From contig NZ_VFON01000001.1 in NCBI RefSeq assembly GCF_006716085.1, positions 372,001-436,000 of the forward strand: a DNA stretch of 64,000 nt, in the 5' to 3' direction. Source of the DNA: Leucobacter komagatae. Lineage in GTDB: Bacteria > Actinomycetota > Actinomycetes > Actinomycetales > Microbacteriaceae. A model generated the notes under the pieces. It saw nothing but the letters and a program-made list of their open reading frames with translations. It had not been told where the DNA came from and ran no database searches. This document shows, in pieces, positions 42,981-51,153 of the stretch (the first letter of the stretch is position 1; each line of letters opens with the position of its first letter). Both the position numbers and the translations under genes were made by a program.

Positions 42981-43466
42981 ATGACGGAGTCTTCGGCCAT
43001 AACTCACTCAGACGGTCACGCAGGGGAGCGCCATTCCTCAAGCACTCTTCGCATTGTGGTGCTCTACCTCGTTGGGGGCGCGCTGCTCGCCGGGGTGACG
43101 CTGTGGCTCGGTGGGTGGCTGTTCCCGACGCCCGGCCTCCGCTGGCTGATCGCCCCCGCGACGGTACTCGCGCTCCTGGCGCTCGCCCTCGGCACTCGCC
43201 GTAGCCCAGAGCGGCTCCGTGCCATCATGCTCTCTGCACTCGCCGGGGCGCTGCTCTATCTCTTCAGCCTCGCCGCCGGGGCGATGCTTACGGCGCAATC
43301 GCACGAGGCGACCGCGGCTCAACTCCTCGAGGGGTCAATCTGGGTCCCGTTCGCGATGCTGCTGATGACCGGCCTCCCGCTCGTCGCGTTCATTGTGTGC
43401 GTCGTCGTTGGCGCTCTCCAGCGCCTCATGAGGCGCCCACCGCGCACCGGTGAGCGGTACCCGTAG
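42981..43466 (+). CDS. four-helix membrane protein of unknown function
   Basis: 161 residues with four hydrophobic segments (about 20-45, 53-70, 82-104, 117-140) and short loops; the N-terminus is polar and the C-terminus ends in a basic RLMRRPPRTGERYP tail. No family recognised. CATACT lies 6 nt before the ATG, again a leaderless arrangement. The ~185 bp upstream, after the tRNA terminator, show no gene. Confidence 0.75.
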   Translation: MTESSAITHSDGHAGERHSSSTLRIVVLYLVGGALLAGVTLWLGGWLFPTPGLRWLIAPATVLALLALALGTRRSPERLRAIMLSALAGALLYLFSLAAGAMLTAQSHEATAAQLLEGSIWVPFAMLLMTGLPLVAFIVCVVVGALQRLMRRPPRTGERYP

Positions 43467-43503
43467 CGGGGAGCCAACCTTGGGCTCCGGGAAAGCTGGC
43501 CTC

Positions 43504-43539
43504 GCCGGCTGAGCCGGCTGAGCCGGCCGAGCCGGCCGA
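43504..43539 (+). repeat. four tandem 9-bp repeats
   Basis: GCCGGCTGA twice then GCCGGCCGA twice, 43504-43539, in the gap before the second ABC-F gene. Partly self-complementary (GCCGGC), so hairpins are possible. Confidence 0.85.
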
Positions 43540-43604
43540 GCTATCCTTGCCGGCCGCCGTTGCCATCCGGGCAAGTTCAAGGGTGGCACGTGGCCGCCGC
43601 GTGC

Positions 43605-43610
43605 TACGTT
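43605..43610 (+). promoter_or_regulatory. -10 box of ABC-F copy 2
   Basis: TACGTT, 6 nt before ATG 43617: leaderless. Confidence 0.5.
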
Positions 43611-43616
43611 CGTTCA

Positions 43617-45296
43617 ATGGCTCATCTTGATATCGCGGCGGTGAGCTATACGCTCTCAGACGGCCGACCGCTCCTCTCTGAGGTCTCGTTCTCGGTCGGC
43701 GAGGGGGAGCGCGTCGCGCTCATCGGAGCGAACGGTGCGGGCAAGAGCACGCTGCTCAAGATTGTGATGGGCGAACTGAAGGATGAATCTGGTGCGGTCG
43801 CCCGCACGGGGTCTGTCGGAGTTATGCGTCAGTTCATCGTCGGCGGAACCGTTCACGAGCTGCTGCTCTCAGTGTCTCCGCCCGCGCTCAGGGAGGTCGC
43901 CGAACGCCTCATCGCCGCTGAGGCCCGCATGACGGAGACGGGCTCGACGAAGTCGCAGATGGCCTTCGCCAACGCGGTGACGGCATGGGGTGACGCGGGT
44001 GGGTACGACGCCGAGGTGCTCTGGGACACGTGCACGGTTGCGGCCCTCGGCATGCCGTATGACGACTGCCGGGACCGGCCGCTCGCGACCCTCTCCGGTG
44101 GTGAGCAAAAGCGGCTCGCGCTTGAGGCGCTGCTGCGTGGGCCAGACGAGATCCTTATTCTTGACGAGCCCGATAACTCGCTCGACGTGCCGGGGAAGCG
44201 GTGGCTCGAAGACCAGCTCCGGGCGACCGAGAAGGGCATCCTGTTTGTGAGCCACGACCGCGAACTCCTTGCGCGGACGGCGACCACCATCGTGACGTTG
44301 GAGCTCGGGGCCGCGGGCAGTACCGCTTGGAGCCATCCCGGAAGTTTTGGCAGCTACCACGAGGCCCGCGAACGCAGGTTTGCGAGGCTTGAGGAGCAGC
44401 GGAAGCGCTGGGACGAAGAGCACGCGAAGCTGCGCGAGCTCATGCTCATGTATAAGCAGAAGTCGGCGTACAACTCAGATATGGCTTCGCGGTACCGCGC
44501 AGCACAGACCAGGCTCGCGCGGTTCGAGGACGCAGGTCCGCCCGAAGAACAACCCCACGACCAGCACCTCGAGATGCGATTGCGGGGCGGGCGAACGGGC
44601 AAGCGCGCGCTCGTGTGCGAGCAACTGGAGCTCGTCGGGCTCATGTTCCCGTTCGACTTCGAAGCCTGGTACGGCGACCGCATCGCTGTGCTCGGCTCGA
44701 ACGGCTCAGGGAAATCGCACTTCCTGCGCTTGCTCGCTGCGGGCGGCACCGACCCCTCTCCCGAGCACGCTCCGGTCACGGAGGCCGAGATCGCTCCCGT
44801 CGAGCACGAAGGCCTGGCTCGGCTCGGTGCGCGCGTGCGGCCGGGCTGGTTCGCGCAGAACCAGGGGCGCCCCGACCTGCACGGCCGCACGCTGCTCGAG
44901 ATCTTGCACCGAGGTGACGAGCGCCGAGCGGGCATGCCGCGCGAGGAAGCCGCTCGCGCGCTCGCCCGCTATGAGCTTGCGCGGGCGGCCGAGCAACTGT
45001 TTGAGTCGCTCTCGGGCGGTCAGCAGGCTCGCTTCCAGATCCTGCTGCTTGAACTTGGCGGCGCGACCCTGCTGCTGCTCGACGAACCCACCGACAACCT
45101 CGACCTGGTGTCGGCCGAGGCGCTCCAGCACGCGCTCAGCCTGTTCGACGGCACGGTGATCGTCGTCACCCACGACCGCTGGTTTGCGCGTGACTTCGAG
45201 CGCTTCCTCGTCTTCGGGAGCGATGGTGACGTGCGCGAGTCGGCCACGCCAGTCTGGAGAGAGACACGGGTCGAGCGTGATCGCGGGGCGCGATAG
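43617..45296 (+). CDS. ABC-F ATPase (copy 2)
   Basis: 559 residues, two ABC domains. Domain 1: ALIGANGAGKSTLL, TLSGGEQKRLALE, LILDEPDNSLD (DEPDN instead of the usual DEPTN). Domain 2: AVLGSNGSGKSHFLRLL, where His replaces the usual Thr after GKS, SLSGGQQARFQIL and LLLLDEPTDNLD. The linker is about 85 residues and basic (YKQKSAYNSDMASRYRAAQTRL). TACGTT lies 6 nt before the ATG, so there is no leader RNA, unlike copy 1. It could be a housekeeping translation factor-like ABC-F or a resistance protein. Confidence 0.88.
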   Translation: MAHLDIAAVSYTLSDGRPLLSEVSFSVGEGERVALIGANGAGKSTLLKIVMGELKDESGAVARTGSVGVMRQFIVGGTVHELLLSVSPPALREVAERLIAAEARMTETGSTKSQMAFANAVTAWGDAGGYDAEVLWDTCTVAALGMPYDDCRDRPLATLSGGEQKRLALEALLRGPDEILILDEPDNSLDVPGKRWLEDQLRATEKGILFVSHDRELLARTATTIVTLELGAAGSTAWSHPGSFGSYHEARERRFARLEEQRKRWDEEHAKLRELMLMYKQKSAYNSDMASRYRAAQTRLARFEDAGPPEEQPHDQHLEMRLRGGRTGKRALVCEQLELVGLMFPFDFEAWYGDRIAVLGSNGSGKSHFLRLLAAGGTDPSPEHAPVTEAEIAPVEHEGLARLGARVRPGWFAQNQGRPDLHGRTLLEILHRGDERRAGMPREEAARALARYELARAAEQLFESLSGGQQARFQILLLELGGATLLLLDEPTDNLDLVSAEALQHALSLFDGTVIVVTHDRWFARDFERFLVFGSDGDVRESATPVWRETRVERDRGAR

Positions 45297-46216
45297 TGGG
45301 TGCGCCGAACCTGCTTGGTGCCCTGTACCGCGCTCGCAGCGTGGCACTCGTGCTCTCGACGCTCGGCCTCCTCGGTGGGGTAGTCGTTCGCCTCGCGCTA
45401 CCCGCGGGTGGTGCCGCCGACGTCGCGGGGGTCGTCGCCCTGGTCTCGGCGATCGGGTACGCGGCCGCGATCGCGCTCGCGTGGTTCGGCGGTCGGCGCA
45501 TCGCGGCGCGCGAGCGGGAGGCTGCGCCTCTCTGGGTCGCCGCGCCCGTGGGCGGCCGGTGGCTCGCGCTCAATAGCCCCGCGACGCAGGTGCCGAGCCA
45601 CGGCGTTCGAGGCTACGGGCAGTCACACGCCGTCGACCTCGTGTACGCGCCGCACGGGGCAGTTCGGCCCGAGTACGGCTCTGGACCAGCAATGCGCCCT
45701 GCGAGCGATTTCCCGGCCCTTGGGGAGCCCGTGCACGCGATGATCGACGGTGTCGTGGTGCGGGCGACCGGCTGGCGGCGCGACCACCGCTCACGGTCGT
45801 CGTCGGCCGCCATGATCTATCTCATGATTGAGGGCATGCTGCGTGAGCTCGGAGGCCCCGGCTTCGTGATTGGGAACCACGTCGTCATTCGAGGCGAGGG
45901 CGGGCTGGATGGCGTGTACGCTGCGGTCGCGCACTTGCGTCGCGGCTCGCTCCGGGTGAAGCCCGGCGACCGGGTGACCGCGGGCCAGGTTGTGGGTGAG
46001 TGCGGGAACTCGGGGAACTCCTCGGAGCCGCACGTGCACGCACAGCTCATGGATCGCCGCTCGTTCGTCACCGCGCAAGGGATCGCGATGGCCTTTACCG
46101 GGCTTACGATCGAGCAGCCGAACGCGGCTCCGAGCGGTGGTTCGAACGATGATTCAAACCAAGTCGAACCGACCGTGCCAGGCATGCCGCGCTCGGGAGA
46201 GTTCTTGACGGCTTAG
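45296..46216 (+). CDS. M23-family metallopeptidase, membrane-anchored
   Basis: 306 residues. Two hydrophobic helices near the N-terminus (ALVLSTLGLLGGVVVRLALP and VAGVVALVSAIGYAAAIALAW) anchor it. The peptidase domain has GYGQSHAVDLVYA (zinc His and Asp), GNHVVIRGEGG, KPGDRVTAGQVVGECGNSG and EPHVHAQLMD (HxH). Probably a peptidoglycan endopeptidase. TAGTG stop/start overlap with the ABC-F gene means the two are co-translated, an unusual pairing. Confidence 0.87.
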   Translation: MGAPNLLGALYRARSVALVLSTLGLLGGVVVRLALPAGGAADVAGVVALVSAIGYAAAIALAWFGGRRIAAREREAAPLWVAAPVGGRWLALNSPATQVPSHGVRGYGQSHAVDLVYAPHGAVRPEYGSGPAMRPASDFPALGEPVHAMIDGVVVRATGWRRDHRSRSSSAAMIYLMIEGMLRELGGPGFVIGNHVVIRGEGGLDGVYAAVAHLRRGSLRVKPGDRVTAGQVVGECGNSGNSSEPHVHAQLMDRRSFVTAQGIAMAFTGLTIEQPNAAPSGGSNDDSNQVEPTVPGMPRSGEFLTA

Positions 46217-46222
46217 GGCGCG

Positions 46223-47002
46223 CTATCCATCCGCGCGAACGCCGCGTCCGGTGCTACCGAGACGCTCAAGCAGCGCGTCGGGCACGAGTCTCGCGATCGG
46301 CCTGAGCGCGCGGTAGCGCCAGTCTGATACGAGCACCGGTGTGCCCCGGTGCAGCGCCTTGAGGCCCTCGCGGGCGACGCGCCCGGTATCTGCCCAGGCG
46401 ACCGCGGGAAGGTCGGGAAGGTGATCCTCGCCCATGCGCTCGTGGAATTCGGTCGCGATCAGGCCGGGGCAGAGCGCCGTCACGCGCACGCCGCGACGGC
46501 GATAGCGCGTGCTCAGGGAGCGGGAGAGCGAGACCACGGCGCCTTTCGCCGCGCCGTAGCTGCCGCTCGGCATGAACGCGGCCGCGCTCGCGACGTTCAG
46601 GATCCAGCCTTGCCCGCGGGCGAGCATGCCTGGGACTGCGGCGTGGGCGAGGCGCAGCGGAACCCACGAGAGGAGTTCGTGGAGGCGGCGCTCGTCGGCG
46701 ATGGCGCTCTCCTCGAAGCTCGCGTACACACCGAAGCCGGCGTTGTTGATGAGAATGTCGATGGGTGCGTCGCCGTCCGCGAGGCGGGCGGCAACGGCGT
46801 CGAGCCGCGCTTCATCAGTGAGGTCGGCGGTAAGCACCTCGACGCCCACGCCGTAGCGGCCTCGGAGGACGTGCGCGAGCCGCTCGAGCCTGGCACTGTC
46901 ACGGGCGACGAGTACGAGATCAATTCCGAGCGCCGCGAGCTGCCGCGCAAACTCCGCCCCGAGCCCGGCAGACGCACCCGTCACGAGCGCTCGATAGGCC
47001 AC
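46223..47002 (-). CDS. SDR-family oxidoreductase
   Basis: 259 residues from GTG 47002. ALVTGASAGLGAEFARQLA is the cofactor motif, NNAGFG, NVASAAAFMPSGSYGAAKGAVVSLSRSL gives catalytic Ser, Tyr and Lys. VARDSARL after beta 2 suggests NADP. Resembles DltE-like ketoreductases. The start lies 8 bp behind the stop of the upstream M23 gene, so they form one unit. A longer frame reading back into that gene is rejected. Confidence 0.88.
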   Translation of the reverse strand: MAYRALVTGASAGLGAEFARQLAALGIDLVLVARDSARLERLAHVLRGRYGVGVEVLTADLTDEARLDAVAARLADGDAPIDILINNAGFGVYASFEESAIADERRLHELLSWVPLRLAHAAVPGMLARGQGWILNVASAAAFMPSGSYGAAKGAVVSLSRSLSTRYRRRGVRVTALCPGLIATEFHERMGEDHLPDLPAVAWADTGRVAREGLKALHRGTPVLVSDWRYRALRPIARLVPDALLERLGSTGRGVRADG

Positions 47003-47009
47003 GAAGCTG

Positions 47010-48116
47010 CTAGCCGCGCTTGGCAGCTGCCCGCTTGGCGGCCTTGTCGATCTGCTCCTGGATGTAGGGGAGCGGATCGATCGGTACGCCGCTGCGGCGC
47101 AGCGCGAGGTGGAGGTGGTCGCCGAAAGACATGCCGGTGTTGCCGACCTTGCCAATGAAGTCGCCGATCTCGATCTTGTCGCCGACCTTGTGGTCGTGGG
47201 AGTCAACCTGCATGTGGCAGTAACGGCTCGTGAGGGTCTCGCCGCTCACGTTGTGCTGCAACTTGATTGAGAACCCGCACCCATCGGTGGCGTAGCCGGC
47301 CTCGATGACCTGGCCCGAGCCGATGGCGAGCACCGGAGTGCCGCCGGGCGCCGCGATGTCTTGCGCGTCGTGGAACTGCTCAACGGGGGCGGTGCGGTAG
47401 GCGAAACCGTCGGTGAGCGGGTACTCGCGGTCGAAGGCGAAGCGAATCTCTGTCGAGTCGAGCGATGCGGGGTCGACGAGGCCAGCCTCAGGCGTGAGCT
47501 GCTTGTACGATCCCGGGTCAACGCCGAGCTCGACGGAGCCGATCGCGTCGAGCGCGTCCTGGCTGTTTGTGACGGCGGAGCTCTGCAGCTCCTGGTCTGA
47601 GCGGGCCGCGGGGGCGGCAGCAGCCGCCACGTCGCCGAACGCGCTCGTGAATGCGGGGAGCGTGGTCGTGACGGCGAGAGAGCCGACGCACGCGAGGGAG
47701 AATGTTGCTGCCAACAGCTTCTTTGCTGTGGGGCGCTTCGGCTTTGCCGTTTCGGGAGTCGTGGGGGAGGGCGTTGCCGCGGCCTCCTGTGTGCCGCCGA
47801 GTACGAACTCGGGGAGCGGGGTGAGAAAGAGGCCCGGTGTTGCTGGCGGGGTGACCGGCTGGTCGGGGGCAAGAGTTGGTGCGGCTGCGGGCGTCGGTTC
47901 TGCTGCCTCGGCGGCAGGCGTCGCTGTTGCCTCGGGGACTGGCGTCTCTGTTCCCTCAACGGCAGGCGCCGGTGACTTCGCTGGCTGCAGCGCCTCGTTT
48001 GACTCTGCGGCCGACGCCTTCTCGCGCCGTTGGCGGGCCTCGCGGAGGGAGCGCCGGCTCGGGTACGAGGCCGGCTGTTGCGGGGGAAGAGACATGTAGT
48101 GAGAGTCAGCGGTCAT
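47010..48116 (-). CDS. M23-family metallopeptidase with Pro/Ala-rich linker
   Basis: 368 residues from ATG 48116 (ATG 48095 possible; neither has a clear SD). The first ~120 residues are polar and Ala/Pro/Thr-rich, then one membrane helix (KKLLAATFSLACVGSLAVTTTLP), a spacer, and the M23 domain: QFHDAQDIAAPGGTPVLAIGSG, SRYCHMQVDSHDHKVGDKI and SFGDHLHLALRRSG carry the zinc ligands. The layout, long cytoplasmic tail then a single helix and an outside peptidase, suggests a septal or wall-remodelling enzyme. Promoter TATGGT at 48174-48179. Confidence 0.88.
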   Translation of the reverse strand: MTADSHYMSLPPQQPASYPSRRSLREARQRREKASAAESNEALQPAKSPAPAVEGTETPVPEATATPAAEAAEPTPAAAPTLAPDQPVTPPATPGLFLTPLPEFVLGGTQEAAATPSPTTPETAKPKRPTAKKLLAATFSLACVGSLAVTTTLPAFTSAFGDVAAAAAPAARSDQELQSSAVTNSQDALDAIGSVELGVDPGSYKQLTPEAGLVDPASLDSTEIRFAFDREYPLTDGFAYRTAPVEQFHDAQDIAAPGGTPVLAIGSGQVIEAGYATDGCGFSIKLQHNVSGETLTSRYCHMQVDSHDHKVGDKIEIGDFIGKVGNTGMSFGDHLHLALRRSGVPIDPLPYIQEQIDKAAKRAAAKRG

Positions 48117-48173
48117 TTGTCTTATCGAGGGTTCCGGCCGCTTCACCCGGCCCCTCGAAGCTTGAATCATGCA

Positions 48174-48278
48174 ACCATAGCAAACCGCCGGCGGCCCCGG
48201 AAAGCTCACCCGCCGGTGACGCCGGTCGGACAGAGGCTGAACGCGACCGGAGAATTGCGCAACGATTTTGCAACGATT
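48174..48278 (-). promoter_or_regulatory. promoter and direct repeats upstream of the M23 gene
   Basis: TATGGT with TGC upstream (48179-48174) is an extended -10. Further upstream GCAACGATT occurs at 48259-48267 and 48270-48278, 11-bp period, the pattern expected for a response regulator dimer. No regulator can be named. Confidence 0.4.
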
Positions 48279-48331
48279 CGATTACGCTTCGGCTAAGAAC
48301 CGTGTGGTTATCGCTCGGAAACCCAGGGGAA

Positions 48332-50092
48332 TCAGGTGTTTTCGCTTGTCTGTGCCGGACCTAACTCAAGGCGGCGCCCGCGCCACCGCTCTCGAAGCCA
48401 GCGGTCGTGCGAGGCGAGCACCACGGTTCCTGGGAAGTTCGTGACAGCGCGCTCGATAGCGTCGGCGAGGCTGAGTGAGAGATGATTTGTCGGCTCGTCG
48501 AGCAGCAGCACGTCGGGTGGATCAGCGATGAGCGTCGCGAGCGCCAGGCGCCTGCGCTGCCCGACACTCAGGGTCTCGACAGGCACCGCTTCGTCGCGTG
48601 CAGCGAGTAGCCTCAGTGCGCTGAGCGGCACCGCCTCGGCGATCTTCAGGCCAACAGCCTCTGCGTAGACCTCCGCGACGCTGCGGTCTCCGCCGCTTCC
48701 ATGCGGGCCGGCGAAGGTCGAGTCTTGCTCCAGGATGCCGACGCGGGTGCCCGGTGCGAGATGCACCGCACCAGTGTCGGGGGAGCGCAGCCTCGCGAGC
48801 ACGGCCAGCAACGTCGACTTCCCGGCGCCGTTTGCCCCGGTGATGAGCAGCTTCTCGCCGACCCGCAGGGTGAGTGTGGTCGGTGCGAGGCGCCCCGCAA
48901 CGCTGATCCCGACCGCGGCAACGACGGGCTCTGGAATCGGCGCTGCTGGGATCGGTTCTGCAGCGTTTGGCGCGGACGGGGCGCCGAAGCCCGCGAACGT
49001 GAGCTCGCGAGGTGGCTGCGCGACCTGCCGCACCGCAAGCTCGTCGAGTCGCGACCTGGCGTCGTTGACTCTGCGGGCGACGACCCGGGCGTTGCGGTCG
49101 GCATAGAACTTCGTGGCGATGCGGCTTTCTGTGCGCGGCTTCCACTCTTCATGGCCAACGATCTGGTTCGACCCCACGGAAGCCCGCAACCTGCGAAGCT
49201 CAGCCTGCTCAGCCGCGTACTGCGCTTCCCACCGCTTGCGCGCCAGGCTGCGCGCCGCGAGGTACTCGGAGTAGCCCCCGGTGAACCGTGTGACGCCGAT
49301 CCCTGAGCCAGTCCCGTCTTGCGCGAGCGCTGCCGCAACGGAGTGCTGCCTCGGGGCCGGGTCGAGGTCGACGAGCGAGGTCGCGGCCTCGTCGAGGAAT
49401 GCGCGGTCGTGGCTCGCAAACATGACGGGGCCTCGCCAACGGCTGAGCGTGAACACGACGTACGCTGTGGCGCGGTCGTCGAGGTGATTCGTCGGCTCAT
49501 CGAGCAGGAGTACGTCGGGCGAGTTGAGCAGCGTCCACGCAAGTGAGAGGCGGGCGCGCTGCCCTCCAGAGAGCTCAGCGGTCGCCCTGTCTCGCGGGAT
49601 CTCACTGATCCCGAGCCCTGCGAGCGTCTGCTCGACACGGGTCTCGAGTTCCCACGCGCCGAGGCGCTCAACATCATCGAGCGCCTCGGAGTACGCGCCC
49701 TCCCGTGCTCGAGTCTCTCGGGCGTCACCGGGAAGCGCGAGTGCCTCGGATGCGCGATCAAGGCGGAGCGTGGCGGCGCGCACCGGGGCGGTCGCGGCTG
49801 CGAGGGCGTCACGGATCGTGGCGGCCCCAGCGAACGGTGGCTCCTGGTGCAGCAACCCGACCCGCGGTGCTCGACCGCCGGGGGTCATCACCGTCACGGC
49901 GCCTGCGGAGGGGGAAAGTGCGCCCGCCGCGATGCGTAGCAGCGTCGACTTCCCCGAGCCGTTCTCGCCTATGAGCCCAACGCGCGCTCCGGAGGCAACA
50001 GAGAAACTCACGTCGGTGAGCACGCGGCGCGCACCAAAGGCGTGCGAAACGCCATCGAGGCGGAGGTGTGTCTCGGCGGTTGAAGCGGTCAC
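48332..50092 (-). CDS. ABC-F ATPase (copy 3)
   Basis: 586 residues. Domain 1: GLIGENGSGKSTLLRIAAG, ELSGGQRARLSLAWTL, VLLLDEPTNHLD. Domain 2: LITGANGAGKSTLLAVLA, TLSVGQRRRLALATLI (Val replaces the first Gly of SGGQ), VLLLDEPTNHLS. The linker between (about residues 265-380) is long with LAARSLARKRWEAQYAAEQAELRRL, as in antibiotic-resistance ABC-Fs of actinobacteria (TlrC/OleB-like, inferred). GTG start with AGGGGA upstream, 22 bp after the DMT transporter, so probably co-transcribed. Confidence 0.88.
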   Translation of the reverse strand: MTASTAETHLRLDGVSHAFGARRVLTDVSFSVASGARVGLIGENGSGKSTLLRIAAGALSPSAGAVTVMTPGGRAPRVGLLHQEPPFAGAATIRDALAAATAPVRAATLRLDRASEALALPGDARETRAREGAYSEALDDVERLGAWELETRVEQTLAGLGISEIPRDRATAELSGGQRARLSLAWTLLNSPDVLLLDEPTNHLDDRATAYVVFTLSRWRGPVMFASHDRAFLDEAATSLVDLDPAPRQHSVAAALAQDGTGSGIGVTRFTGGYSEYLAARSLARKRWEAQYAAEQAELRRLRASVGSNQIVGHEEWKPRTESRIATKFYADRNARVVARRVNDARSRLDELAVRQVAQPPRELTFAGFGAPSAPNAAEPIPAAPIPEPVVAAVGISVAGRLAPTTLTLRVGEKLLITGANGAGKSTLLAVLARLRSPDTGAVHLAPGTRVGILEQDSTFAGPHGSGGDRSVAEVYAEAVGLKIAEAVPLSALRLLAARDEAVPVETLSVGQRRRLALATLIADPPDVLLLDEPTNHLSLSLADAIERAVTNFPGTVVLASHDRWLRERWRGRRLELGPAQTSENT

Positions 50093-50114
50093 TGTGGGTC
50101 CCCTGACGTTTCGG

Positions 50115-51056
50115 TCACTGCCGGGATCGCGCGCGTCGCAGCTCTCCGATCTTCACGGTTACGACGCCCGCGACGATGAGCGCGGCCCCGAGCCACTGGA
50201 GCGGCGTCGGAATGACCGAGAGAAGTGCGATCGTCCAGACGATGCCGAACAGGGGTTCAGAGTACCCCGTGAAGCTCGCCACCGTCGCACCGAGCCGCCG
50301 CGAGGCAGCGACACCGAGCAGGTACGACAGCACCGTTGAGATGAGCACCATGCCGGCGACGACGAGCCACGGCGACACCGACCTGCCAGCGATCACGGCC
50401 GGCGCGGCCGTCACGGTGAATGGGAGTACCCCGAGGGCCCCGGCGATGATGAGAGGAACTGCGCCAACGAGCAGGCCGAGACCGACGAACGGCAGCGTCG
50501 GGATGCCGTGATTGCTCGATGCGCCGGTCGCGTAATACGCGGCGTTCCCTGCGGCCGCGATGAGCGCGAACGCGACGCCGAGCGGGTGCAGTGAAACGCC
50601 CGCGAGTACGCCTGAGATCGCGACGACACCGGCGATAGCGATTCCGGCGCCCAGCAGAGTGACGGCGGAGGGGGCAACCCTGCTGCGCGCCCACATCCAG
50701 AACACGAGCATGACCGGGCCGGTGAACTCGATGAGTAGCGCGAGGCTCGGCGGGATGAACTGCACCGCGAGGAAGAATGCGAGCTGGCAGCCCGCCACGG
50801 CAAGCACTCCGAAGACGACGAGCTGGCCCCAGGCGTGGCGCACGAGCTGCCAGCGGCCCCGCATGAGCACGAGCGTCGGGCCGAGCAGCACGAGTGCCGA
50901 GAGTGTGATGCGCGCCGTCGTCGCGGCGCCTGCAGACCAGCCGGCGGCGAGCAGTGCACTGGCGAAGATCCCGGAGAGCGCGAACGAGGCGGCGGAGCCG
51001 ATCGCGAGGAGGAAGCCCGCAACCGCGGTGTTCTGTGCGGGGTGGGTCGCGTGCAT
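50115..51056 (-). CDS. EamA/RhtA-like DMT transporter
   Basis: 313 residues, ten hydrophobic segments in two EamA halves (FLLAIGSAASFALSGIFAS; LGVAFALIAAAGNAAYY). The second half and ending YSEPLFGIVWTIALL resemble RhtA-type amino-acid/metabolite exporters. GAGAGG 5 nt before ATG 51056. Its pairing with an ABC-F gene suggests a combined efflux/ribosome-protection unit, an inference from position only. Confidence 0.88.
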   Translation of the reverse strand: MHATHPAQNTAVAGFLLAIGSAASFALSGIFASALLAAGWSAGAATTARITLSALVLLGPTLVLMRGRWQLVRHAWGQLVVFGVLAVAGCQLAFFLAVQFIPPSLALLIEFTGPVMLVFWMWARSRVAPSAVTLLGAGIAIAGVVAISGVLAGVSLHPLGVAFALIAAAGNAAYYATGASSNHGIPTLPFVGLGLLVGAVPLIIAGALGVLPFTVTAAPAVIAGRSVSPWLVVAGMVLISTVLSYLLGVAASRRLGATVASFTGYSEPLFGIVWTIALLSVIPTPLQWLGAALIVAGVVTVKIGELRRARSRQ

Positions 51057-51141
51057 CGTTGCCTCTCGAATTGTTCCCCGGGCGGGGACACTCGAAGAGA
51101 GGCTATCGCGTTCGGAGGGGCGAACGGGCGTTCGGGCGGGC

Positions 51142-51147
51142 TATGGT
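51142..51147 (+). promoter_or_regulatory. -10 box of the M20 peptidase gene
   Basis: TATGGT, then GGAGGT, then ATG 51154. The 6-nt spacer is leaderless geometry, yet it also spells a perfect SD core, so both start modes are possible from different transcripts. Confidence 0.5.
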
Positions 51148-51153
51148 GGAGGT

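Noticed and set aside
43504..43539. CRISPR-like array.
   Set aside because: Units are 9 bp, contiguous and without spacers; no cas gene is present.
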